A stretch of DNA of 64,000 nucleotides from Rebecca billardiae RCC1528 (lineage: Eukaryota; Haptophyta), in the NCBI GenBank assembly GCA_965240325.2, contig OZ251236.1:124001-188000 (forward strand), in the 5' to 3' direction. The translations under genes were made by a program, and so were the position numbers. The notes below the pieces were generated by a model. The model saw only the letters and a list, made by a program, of their open reading frames with translations. It was not told the DNA's origin and did no database searches. Positions 28,477 through 41,765 of the stretch are shown one piece after another. Position 1 is the first letter of the stretch, and every line of letters begins with the position of its first letter.

Positions 28477-29270
28477 CCCCTCTTAGACCACAGTGTCTAA
28501 CGAGAACTTTAGTCGGGCCAACCGTCGGCGGCCCTTGGCAACATGGCCATTGACGGCCGGTAGAGGCCGGCAGTAAGGCAGGATCCAGGCGGAGGCTCTC
28601 ACCAGAGTTGGCGGCGCCGCGCGCGCCGCGCGCGCGCGCAAGGAGAGACACCATTCGGATCGTAGCTGGCAGCCAAGGGCCCAGTAGGCAGCCGAACGCG
28701 TGAGGCCTCGGAGAGAGGTAGCTGGCAAATGGAACATCCAGGACGTACAAACGTACACGGATGCAGCCGTACGGGCAATACGTATGATGCAGAGGTACAC
28801 TGTCGCGCGACAGGAAGAGTGTGAAGTACGATCAGTCATCGCCGCCGCGCGCGCGCGCGCGCGCCAGTGCAGAAGGGAGAGGACAGGCGGAGCCGGGACC
28901 AAACGCGGAGCCCACGAAGGCAGAGGCTCGTGCGACACACGAGGATCACACGCCGCACGAGGACCGTGGCCGGGTGCGGCCCCCGAGCAGCGGGCAGAGG
29001 CGACCTATCGACGGTCGCCACACCGAGTGGCAGCCATTTCGTCCTGCGGCGAAGTCTTGCGGCCGGGCGCGCCTCCTGCGCCGCGCCCCTGGCGCGGAGC
29101 GTGGACGGGCGCAGGTTTGCGCCTCGCGCCGGCGCATCTTGGGCTCAAGCCCGTCGAAGAGCACGTGTTTGCGTCGCGCTTCGAAGGAGGGGGTTGGCAG
29201 CTCTTGTGGAGGAGGGCTCGGCGCAAGTCGAGCAAGGGTCGCCTCCTTCCACAGGAATCAAAGCTCTTTC
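28477..29270 (+). repeat. Split repeat A2
   Basis: Second copy of the 794-bp A repeat. It starts right after B1, so 28476/28477 recreates the junction expected in a circular DNA intermediate. Confidence 0.92.
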
Positions 29271-29434
29271 CCGCCCACCCGCCCGCACGCATTTATTTTC
29301 GTTGTTACGGGATTCCATCAACCCGAATAAACAGGGCAGCGGTGCTTCTTTTCCGGCGAGCAAGCCGAGCCTGTTGAAGCCAATGAAAACGGCTTCAACA
29401 ACCATCCTTGTTAACCAACGGACCGACGACAATT
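29271..29434 (+). other. Spacer between A2 and B2
   Basis: 164 bp unlike the sequence after A1 or before B1. It contains AATAAA (about 29325), which might serve in 3' end formation of the element RNA. In known split-repeat elements A2 and B2 usually abut. Confidence 0.6.
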
Positions 29435-29970
29435 GGGGAATCGTTGTCTGTTGCCCAAGGTATCCACAGTCAGTGGGTCCCTGGCAAAAGACAATGACGA
29501 ACAAGCATATACTATCGCTTACTTCAGCGGTGACCACGGAGTCCGACTCTGCCCCAAAGAAAGCGGACGAATCATCGGATGGAACATTGCTGGTTCGGCA
29601 TCAACATCAATATCAAGACTAGACCGCCCACAAGTTCAGAGACACTGTAACTTGCTTGAACAAACATTGGGCTCACCAATCGACCACTCCCGCGAAGCCG
29701 AGGTCAAATGTACAAACGTTGATGAACCTCGTCTCGCGGTGAGCCTCTGCTTTCTGCTTGCTCGCGTAAGGAGATGGCGGAGGCAAAGCCACTAACAATA
29801 ACAAGGGCGCTCGGGCTGAAAGGCCCGGGCGTCCGCCCCCACACTCGTTCCGGTCGGGGGCCGCACATTAAAGCAAGGACGCAGTGGGGGGAGCGGGAAC
29901 TTAGGCGCGCGCGCGCGCGCGCGCGGTAGTTTGCCAGCTGAGGACTAGCAGTGTTATTCTATCCGACTAA
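29435..29970 (+). repeat. Split repeat B2, right end of the YR element
   Basis: Second copy of the 536-bp B repeat, ending GACTAA at the right host junction (29970/29971). Confidence 0.92.
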
Positions 29971-32887
<2,917 letters not shown>

Positions 32888-35800
32888 ATGTCCTTCTCGA
32901 ACGTGATCCTCGCAGGGAAAGACCGGGTGCGCGCCCGATGCGCTGGTCTCTACCAGCCTGCGCGCACCGCCCACGCCTCGCCGCGCGCCGCTGCGCACGC
33001 CCGCTCGCGCGCGCGCGCGTGTGCGCGCGCGCGCGCGGCGCGCCCGCGCGCCGACGCCGACGCCCGCGCATGCGCGCGCGCGCGGCGGTTGCGCGCGCGC
33101 AGTCGCTCGGCGAGCTGCGGGTGGGTGAGGACGTGGGCTTCAAGTGGCGCTCGCAGACCGCTGGGCGCGTCATCACCATCGCGCCCTCGGACGTGCGCAC
33201 CGTGCAGTGGGCGAAGGTGAGGGGCGGCTGTCAGCTGCGCGTCGGCGTGAAGGGCGGGTCGTTCGTGCGCTTCGAGGGGCTGCGCGCGGCGGAGCACGAG
33301 CGGGTGCAGCAGCTGTGCCAGGCCGCATTCGGCCTCGAGCTCCAGCCGCTCGACCTCTCCGTCAAGGGCCTCAGCTGGGGCGAGGCCACGGTGTCGGGCG
33401 CACAGGTCACCTTCAACGTCGACGGCCGCGAAGCCTTCACCATCCCGCTGTCGGAGGTGGCGCAGGCGACGACGCCGGGGAAGAACGAGGTGGCGCTCGA
33501 GTTCCACACGGCGGACACGCTCGTCCCCGAGGACGAGGCCCTCGTCGAGATCCGCCTCGGCATCCCGCCCAAGCTCGCCGAGGGCGCGGACGAGGAGGAC
33601 GAGCCCACCGCCTCGACCGCTGAGGACTTTCTCAACCAGGCGCGCGCACCGGACTGCGCCGCCCGGACTCGCGCGGCCGGACTGCGGCGGCCGGGCGCGG
33701 CCGCGCGTGCGCTCGGCTCGGGGCGGGCCGGTGGGGCTGCACGGCGCGGGGCGGCGGGAGGTGGCAGGCGCCGCGCACGCGCTCCGCCAGGCAGGCGCGA
33801 GCGTGCGCAGCCATGGCTGTGCGCCGTGCGCGCGGCAGCGGCCTCACGCACCGCGTCGGGGTGGCCAGCCCGCCTGCCCGCCGGGCAGCCAGCCACCTGC
33901 CCGCCTCCGCCGCCGCCCGCCATCCTTCGCCCCGCGCTCACGCCGCCACCGCGCTGCTGCCCGCTGCGCGCTGCGCGCTGCGCGCTGCGCGCTGCTCGCT
34001 GCGCGCAGGTGGTGGAGCGCGCGGACCTGGCCATCACCGGCGACGCGATGGCGACGGTGCCCGACCTCGCGCTCGCCGTGCCGCGCGGCCGGTACACGGT
34101 CGACTTCTATGCCGCGTTCATGAAACTGCATGGCAAGGGCTCGGACTATAAGGTGCACCCGCGCCCGCAGCGCACTGCCGCCCGCGCATGGCGCGCGACA
34201 CCGGCCCCCGCCTGCGCGGCCCTTCCCCGGCGTGCCCGATCTGACCCGCACGCCCCGCCCGGCCCTCCCGCCGGCCTGTGCGCACCCCTACCCTACCCAA
34301 CCCTACCCTACCCTACCCTACCCTACCCTACCCTGCAGATCATGTACGACTCCGTGGTGGGGCTGTACCAGCTGCCGCGGCCTGACGGGTACCACATCGG
34401 GCTGGCGGTGCACCTGGACCCGCCGATCCGGCAGGGCTCGACGTACTACCAGTTCGTGATCCTGCAGTTCCCGCGCGAGGAGGAGTTCGAGCTCGAGATC
34501 GGGCTGAGCAAGGAGCAGCTCGAGGCCAAGTTCGGCGGCAAGCTGCGCCCCAAGATGGAAGGGCTGATGCACGAGCTGGTGTCCACACTGCTGGGCGCGC
34601 TCACCGGCCGGAAGGTGCGCACGCTATGGCGCCATGGCGCCATGGCGCCGGGCCGCCAGGGCGCGAGGGCGCCGAGCGTCAAGCGCCCAAGCGCCAAGCG
34701 CCGAGAGTGCCAAGCGCCTCAACTGTCAAGCGCCAAGCGCCAAGCGCGCGGCGCGCGGGTCTTGGCGGCGCGCGGCGGGGCGCAGTGACGCTCGCGTGCG
34801 CGCTGGCCTCTGCGCGTTGGCTGACTGACTCGCCGCCCCGGCGCGCGCGACCGACCGACCGTCCGACCGACCGGCGCTCCGCGCGCCGCGCGCGCCGCGC
34901 AGCTGCACCTGCCCTCTGCCGAGCTCAAGACCTCCGTCCCGGGCGTGCAGGCGATCAAGTGCACGCTCAAGGCGGACGAGGGGACCCTGTTCGCGTACGA
35001 CCGCGCCTTCCTCTACGTCAACAAGCCGACCACGCTCATCACCTTCGAAACGGTCTCGGCAATCGAGTTCTCGCGCGTCGAGAAAGGCGTGGCCGGTGCG
35101 TCCAGCTCCCGCTCGTTCGACTGCACGGTGCACAAGAAGAGCGGCGAGGCGATCACCTTCTCCAACATCCAGCGCAAGGAGTACCAGGGTGCGCGGCGCG
35201 CGCGCGCTGCAGCCGCGCGCGCCCCGCGCCACTGCGGCCGCGCGCTCGCGCCCCGCGCCGCTGCGGCCGCGTCGCGCGCGCGCGCCGCACCGCTTGCCTC
35301 TGACCCCGCCTCGCGCGCGCGCGCACGCCGGCACACCCTGCCCCGTCGGCTCCCGCGCACGCACCCCGCACGCGCAGGCCTCTTCGCCTTCCTCATCGCC
35401 AAGAAGCTGCGCATCAAGAATATCCACAAAGGCTCGGCCGCGCTGAGCGACGACGACGATGACGACGACGACGCGGACGCGGACGCAGATGACCCTTACC
35501 TGAAGCGCGTGCGCGCGGCCAAGGCCAAGGCGAGCGCGGCGGGCGCGGACGCGCTCGAGCTGAGCGGCGACGACGAGGAGGACGACGAGGACGAGGAGGA
35601 CGACGAGGACTTCATGGTGCGCGCGCGCGCATGCGGCGCTCGCCCGCCCGCGCCGCCCAGCAGCGGCCCGGCGCACGCGCCAGAGACGGCGGCGCCGCCG
35701 CGCCCGCGCGCCGCGCGCCGATTCGGCGCGCGGCCGCGCGCGGCCGCGCGCGCTCGCTCACGCCGCCCCCCCTTGCCGCGCGCGCCTGCAGGGCGGCGAC

Positions 35801-36403
35801 GAGTCGGACGTCGACGAGGAGTACGAGGAGGAGTCCTGCTCGGACGATGACGAGGGCGCGGGGCGCGCGGGCAAGGCGAAGAAAAAGGGCGGCGCCAAGA
35901 GGCAGCACAAGCGCGAGGCGCCGGAGGACGGCTCGGGCTCCGAGGCGGACGGCGGCGCGGCGTCGGATGAGGACGGCGACGGCGCCGGCGGCAGCAGACG
36001 AGCGGCCAAGCCAGCCAAGAGGCAGAAGGGCGGCAGCCCGGGCAAGGCGAAGAAGCAGAAGGCGAAGAAGGACCCGGACGCGCCCAAAAAGCCGCCCTCG
36101 GCGTACCTGCTCTACTCAACCGACCAGCGCGCCGCGCTCAAGGCAGCGCAGCCCGAGCTCTCATTCGGCGAGCTGGGGAAGGCCCTCGGGGAGAAGTGGC
36201 GCGGAGAGGCGGACGAGGTGAAGGCGACGTATGAGCAGCGCGCCGCCGACGCGAAGGTGGCGTACGACCGCGCGCTCAAGGAGTACAAGGCGGCGGCGAA
36301 GGCGAAGGCCGCCGCGGGCGACGAGCCCACGCAGCGCGGCGACGACGACGAGTCCGAGTCGGACGACGGCGGCGCCATCGTGGACGACGACGACGACGAG
36401 TGA
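32888..36403 (+). CDS. SSRP1: SSRP1/POB3-like FACT subunit with HMG box
   Basis: Seven exons: 32888-32926, 33103-33639, 34009-34152, 34339-34614, 34903-35188, 35378-35616 and 35792-36403. They total 2133 nt (710 aa), the usual SSRP1 length. FACT moves histones H2A-H2B during transcription and replication. Visible parts: N-terminal PH-like domain (TIPLSEVAQATTPGKNEVAL), middle domain (LHGKGSDYK, HLDPPIRQGSTYYQF), second PH repeat (FLYVNKPTTLITFETVSAI, EYQGLFAFLIAKKLRIKN), acidic tail (DDEEDDEDEEDDEDF), a basic stretch, and one HMG box (KDPDAPKKPPSAYLLY to YDRALKEYK). Intron 2 needs a GC donor (CAG-GCGCGC) to join FLNQ to VVERADL. Intron 3 has telomere-like repeats before its acceptor. Confidence 0.94.
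34286..34334 (+). repeat. (CCCTA)n tract at an SSRP1 3' splice site
   Basis: About nine CCCTA/CCCAA units form the pyrimidine-rich tract immediately before the CTGCAG acceptor of intron 3. It resembles the C-rich telomere strand with a shorter unit. Confidence 0.8.
34625..34653. repeat. Tandem ATGGCGCC palindrome array in SSRP1 intron 4
   Basis: Three ATGGCGCC units in tandem, each containing the palindrome GGCGCC, shortly after the intron 4 donor. Downstream, CAAGCGC is repeated several times (about 34679-34747). Confidence 0.7.
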
Positions 36404-37116
36404 GGCGCGCCCGCGGCGCGCCGCCGACGGCGCCGCGCGCGAGGCGGGCGCTGGCGCTGCGCGGGATGCCCTGCGCGGGCGCGCGCTCGCGCCGCTCGCC
36501 ACGCGGGCGGCGAGGCGACGGTGGGCGCGGAGTGTCAGTGCCGTCGCGTTGCCACAGCTGGTGATGAGCCGAGCCGATATTCGGCGCATCAGCGCATCAT
36601 CAGCATCGTCAGCACGCGTCGTCGTCATCGACATCGTCGTGTCGTCCATCCGCCATCGACGACGAGTTCCGACGCGACGCGAGTTCGACTTATATATTAT
36701 TATTCATCATTCATCGTCGTTCTGAGTCCGAGACTGACGGTCAAACTCAATCGGACGACTACGACTCACTGCTGACCAGTCAGTCGTCTCAGTGAGTGGT
36801 AGACGTCGATCTGACGCATATGCGCCGCGCCGCCGTGACGATGATGCGCTGCCGCGCCGTACATATATATATATATATATACGCCTGCCCGTTGGCGTTG
36901 CATAATACCACGTCAGTTATTAATATATCCGCCGTAGTAGTAGTAGCGCAGATCGCGTATATATAGTCGATGATATATTGATGCAGTGGCGCGGCGGCGG
37001 AGCGCGACGACAACGCTGCCAGCCTGCCAGGCCGGGACCCCGGGGCCGCGACAGCCAGCAGCCCAGCAGGCACTCGCCGCCTCCACGCCGTGCGCAGTGC
37101 CAGGCGCGCGCAGCAG
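36404..37116. other. Convergent intergenic region SSRP1/phosphatase
   Basis: 713 bp between two 3' ends. It holds CATCGTCGT-type triplets, a TATATATTATTATTCAT motif (about 36690-36706) that recurs near 53231 after the golgin gene, and a short TA run (36863-36880). No gene is supported. Confidence 0.45.
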
Positions 37117-38139
37117 TCAGCCGTTGATGAGGAAGCTCTCGAACGCCTCATCCTCCTCGCCCTGCCACTGCACGCTCACGCGCGCCGTCGGCGGCAGTCC
37201 TCGCTCGCGCGCGAACCGCGCGCCGTGCGCGCGCGCCGCGCCCTCGGCCATGCCGGCCTCAGCGCCCACCCACACGAACACGGCGGGCGGCTCGGCGCCG
37301 CGCTCGCCGAGCAGGATGAACACGCCGTCGGGCAGCAGGTCGTCGGAGTCGAACATGCTCAGCTCCTCGCCCGTGGACGCGTCGAAGAGCGCTGCGCGCA
37401 CCGCGTCCGCGTCCGCGTCCGCATCCGCATCCATTGGCGCCGCGCCGCCGGCGGGCAGCGCAAGCCTCGGCCCGTCCGGCTCGGGTCCGCGCGCCGCCGG
37501 CCCGCCGCGCGCGTGCGCGGGCGTGCCGTCCTCGCTCACGCCGCCCGGCCTGAGCCCGCCCACGCCGTAGTCGGCGTCGTACAGGCTGTTGGCGCCGACG
37601 GCGGGCGGCGAGCTCGGGTCAGCGCCTAGCGCCTGCGTGGGTGGCCGAGCGTGCGCGCGAGCCGGCGGGGCGGCGCGCGGCGGCGTGAGCGCACGCCCAG
37701 CTGACGACCCTGCTAGCGCGCGCGCACCCGGCGCGGCCGGCCCGCCGCGCGCGCGCGCGCGCAATCGCCCGCGCCCGCGCGCGCGCGCGCGCACACCTCC
37801 CAGAAAGGCGCCCAGAGCGCTGCGGGCTGCTCGGCGCCCTGGCGCGCCGTGTGCACGTGCTCGCTGCCGTGCTCGTAGCGCTGCAGCCGCTGCACCCACG
37901 CGTCCGCGTGCGCGGCGTACTCGGCGGGCGCGCGCGCGCCGTGCCACACGTACAGCGCCTCGCTCGCGTGCAGGACGAACACCGCGCGCGTGTCGAGCGC
38001 GCTCGCCTTGGGCGGCTCGGCGCCATAGACGTCCGTGCAGCGCGCGATCACCACCAACCGGCCGCCGCCGCCCTCGTAGGTTTCGTCATAGTGCTCGCCG
38101 CCGCCGATCAGCATGGCGTCCATGCCGCCGCCGTCGTCA

Positions 38140-38178
<39 letters not shown>

Positions 38179-40561
38179 TCCGCGCCGCCGCCGCGTCGCC
38201 CCGAGCCGCCGTACCGCCGCGCCTTCACCCGCCTCGGGTGGCGCAGGTGCGTGGCCAGCCGGTACAGCCGCGGCCGCGTCGGCTCGACGCCGTCGCGCAG
38301 CCGCTTCGCCCACTTCATCAACTGCACCATGAAGCCCGCGTTGGGGTTGCACACGCCGCGCACGCCGCGCACGTGCGTGTACACCTCCTCGTACGGCAGC
38401 TCGTTGCGCCACATCAGGTACGCGATCACGAGTGACGAGGAGCGCGAGACCCCCTGGTGGCAGTGCACGAGCGCGCGGCCGCCGCCGTCGATGGCGGCGC
38501 GCAGAAACTCGAGGCCGTCATACGCGTACGCGAGGAGGTCCTCGCCCTTCGAGTCGGACATGGGCAGCGTGAGGTAGCGCAGCTCCGAGCTGGGAGAGGG
38601 AGGGGCGAGGGGGAGGGGCGAGGGGTTCGGGTTGGGGTGGGTGCAGGGCGGGGCGAAGGGCTGCGGCGCGAGGGGCGTCCGGGAGAGCCGCGCGCCTGCC
38701 GCCTCGCCCCCGCGCGCAGCCCACTGCTCACGCGCGCACGGCGCAGCGCAGCGCCAGCACAGCGCACAGCGGCCCCGGCGCGCGCCCGCGCGCGGCACAC
38801 GCGCACCGGCCCTCGTGGTAGTTCGCGCACGCGACAGAGGCCGTGTTCAGAACGTGGGTGACGCCCTTGGACCGGAGCAGCTTGAGGTCTCGCGCGACGC
38901 GGTCGCTGCCGAGGAACAGCTGAGGCGTCACCTCGGAGCACACGCCGTCGAAGCGGCTGAGCTGCTGCTCCTTCAGCTCGCGCTCGGTGAGGCCGGCTGC
39001 AACCGCGGCGTCCGCTCCGCCCGCGCCGCCGCCCGCGCCGCCGCCGCCGCCCGCCTGCCGCCGCGCGGAGGCGAGACGTCCCAGGTCGAGCCCGCCCATC
39101 GCGCCGGGCGCGGGCGGCGCGCCGCGCGCGGTCGGCGGCGCCTCGCCCCCGCCGCGCGCGCCGATGCCGCCCAGCGCGAGCGCGGGCATCGCGCGCGGCG
39201 CGGCCGCGGCCGCGGCCGCGGCCGGCGGCGCCGACCCGCCCGCCGGCGCGCCGCCCGGCGCGCCGCCCGCGCCTCCGCCAAACACAAAGCCGGGACTTCG
39301 ACCGTTGGCCGTGAGCGGCGGCACGGCGGCCCGCTCGGCGTGCGCGCCGTCCGCGCGGGCCCACGGGTGGCCGAACCGCGCGCCCTGCCCATGCGCCGCC
39401 CCGTCGCCCTCCGCCGCCGCCGCCGCGCCCGCCGGCTGCCACAGCAGCTTCAGAAAAGGCGTGTGCGCGACCGCGGCCGAGTCTCGCGCGCGAGCCAGTA
39501 GCTCGAGCAGGTGGTTGGTGGGCTTGGGGAAGAGAAGGCTCTCGAGGGAGACGCCCGCCGCGCCGCCCGGCGCGGGCCACTGCGGCGCCTCGAAGAGCTG
39601 CTCCGCCACGATCACCTCCGACCCGCGCCTGCCGCCGCCGCCGCCGCCGGCAGCGTGCGCGCCGCCGCGGACGCCGCCGTCGCCGGCCGCCCACGACAGG
39701 CTGCGGCCGCTCCGGTGCAGTGCGCGGATGGTGCGCGCGTACTGGCCCCTGCGCAGGAGGAAGCGCTCGAGGTCGAAGCTGTGCGTCACCGCCACCGCGC
39801 GCGTGAGCGGCGCCGCCTCCGTCCCGTTCCACACGTACAGAGCGTGCGCGTGCCGCTCGCGGCGCGCGCCGCCCACGCCCGCCGATGCCGACGCGGGCGG
39901 CAGCGGCGCGCCGCCCGGCTGCGGCGGCAGCTGGCCCTCCTTGGCGAGGACGGCGCTGACGAGGTCGACCTGGTGGTCCTCCGGGTAGAGACCGTAGTCG
40001 TCGTACTCTGCGCGCGCGACGCCGCCGCCGCGCACGGCCAGGGGCGCGCCAGCCAGCTGAGTCAGCGGCGCGGCCGGAACCGCGCGGCACGGCGCGCCGC
40101 GCGCCGTCGCGCGCGCGCGCGCGCGCACTAGAGAAGGGCGAGGCCAGGCCGCGCGGCGTGAGCATCTGGGTGGACGACTCGGACAGGTCGGCGAGCGAAG
40201 GGAGCCGCGGCACCGGCACGCGCTTCGTGCCCGCCGGCTCACGCTCGGGCTTGCCTCCGGCTGCGCCGGCCGACGGCGACTGCGCAGACGCGTCGTCGCC
40301 GCGGCGGTAGGTGTGCAGGACGATGTAGCACTCGTGCGGGTCGAAGCCGTCAAACTCGTCTGGCCGGACCGCGGTGGTGCTCACCTCGCGACCGTTCTCG
40401 CCCACAGGGCTCACCCGCCACACCTTGAGGTTCGACCGGTACAGCGGAGCCTCGCCGCCGTCCGCGCCGTCGTCGGCGGCGAGCTCGGCCTGGAGCAGCT
40501 CGGCGAGCTCGGGTGGGCGCGCATCAAGCACCACGCGCGCCGCGCTCGAGGCGGCGCCCAT
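37117..40561 (-). CDS. Dual-specificity phosphatase flanked by gelsolin-like modules
   Basis: Four exons: 40561-40129, 40007-38807, 38589-37797 and 37632-37117 (980 aa). Residues about 45-240 are gelsolin-like: SNLKVWRVSP, DPHECYIVLHTY, then ALYVWNGTEAAP. After a Gly/Ala-rich linker comes a dual-specificity phosphatase domain (about 495-660): FDGVCSEVTPQLFLGS, VTHVLNTA, and the active-site loop VHCHQGVSRSSSLVIAYLMW with catalytic Cys and Arg. An Asp-rich patch follows, then two more gelsolin-like pieces (ALYVWHGARAPAEYAAHA; PAVFVWVGAEAG to WQGEEDEAFESFL). Plant MKP1 joins a phosphatase to one C-terminal gelsolin-like region; this protein also has one at the N-terminus. It may act in MAPK signalling coupled to actin, which is inference. 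Exon joins restore NYHEGRSELRYL and FWEALGADPS. Confidence 0.82.
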
Positions 40562-41765
40562 GCGCCCTCAGCGCACGCTCGGCCGGCGGCGCGTGCGGCG
40601 GCTTGCGCGACGGCTTGCAGGAGCAGCGCGCGCTCAAACAAAAGCCTGCTCGAGCGGCCTTCTGATTGGTCGGCGTCGTCGCGATCTCCGCTGTCGACCG
40701 AGGAAATTCCATCACACTTCCGGCGAAAGTTGAGTCTCACGTACGATAGATTGAGGATGAAGATGATACTGTTTTATACTGTACTTTACCTGTGCAGTAT
40801 CTCCGTACTGTTGAGGATGTCACTCTATTCATCGGCTTGGGCGCGGGCCACACTCTCACTCACAGCCGAAGGCCCTTGCTCACAAGCGCGGGACCAGTCA
40901 TTGCAGCGCGCACTCCGTGTTCAGACGTGCACAAGCGCGCGCGTCGTCAGCCCCGCCGATGCGCCCCTGTGGCGCTGTTGGCAGCGTCGGAATTCCGAGC
41001 TCGGGCTACCGGCCGCGAGGCATCATGCGTTTCAGAAACAGGTTTCCAGCCCAAGTTGACGCGCAGCGCCAACCCATAGGCATATTCATCGGCACGGCAT
41101 TGTAGACTTGTAGTACAGCAACAACATCGCTCAGAATGATCGGTCGGTGAGTGGCGTTCATGAGCTCGCGAGCGAGATCGGCAGCTGCGCCGACAGTCCC
41201 TACGTGCGCCGCGGACCTGGCACGCATCGCGGTCACGGTGACCGTGGGCCAGGCGCGCAAGTAGTGAACCGTACAGTACTCAGTAGTGCCACCGGCCCCG
41301 CCGCCGCCGTGGGAGTCCTGTTTGTTAGACCTCTGGGCGGAGATTGAATTGGCGTCCGACCGGGCCTGACAAGTGGCGCGGCCCTCCGCCCGCGGCTGCG
41401 GACAGGCGGCACTGCGACGGCGTGGCGGGTCACCGTTTCCGCCACCTGCGGCTGCTTCCCTGATGGCCCTGAGCGGCCCGTAAGGGGCAGGCATGATCTG
41501 TAACGTGCGTGATGTCTGCAGCTTCGCGCGCTGGGAGTACAGCCTCGCCCACCCACGCGGCGAGGCACACACACCCAAGCGGCAAGCACGCGTGCGCCAC
41601 AGCGCCAGCCAGTCCAGTACCCCTACCCCCATACGTACTGTACGGTAGTCCGGAAACCCTTTCAGCTGCAGGATGGGGTCGCCAGCGCATGCAAGCTCGA
41701 AAAGCACGGCGCGGGAGGCACAAGCTGGCTCCGAAGCCCTTGGCCCCCCGCGCGAGGCGTCTCCC
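40562..41765. other. Intergenic stretch without a supported gene
   Basis: 1.2 kb between divergent starts. Composition is mixed and less GC-rich around 40730-40830. I see open frames only of the kind GC-rich DNA produces by chance. It must contain the promoters of the phosphatase (minus) and the secreted protein (plus). Confidence 0.4.

Larger units (their letters stand above)
21044..29970 (+). mobile_element. Tyrosine-recombinase retrotransposon with split direct repeats
   Basis: The 8.9-kb element has the layout A1 (21044-21837), ORFs, B1 (27941-28476), A2 (28477-29270), a 164-bp spacer, B2 (29435-29970). B1 and A2 touch without a gap. This split-repeat arrangement, with gag-like, RT-RNase H and tyrosine recombinase genes in that order and no integrase, is that of Ngaro/PAT-type elements of the DIRS order. 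No DIRS-type methyltransferase domain was seen. The internal region is clearly lower in GC than host genes, suggesting foreign or differently biased sequence. Repeat pairs are nearly identical; the one difference I noticed is T at 27996 against G at 29490. The A2-B2 spacer is unusual, because these repeats normally abut. The element sits between convergent host genes. Confidence 0.88.
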
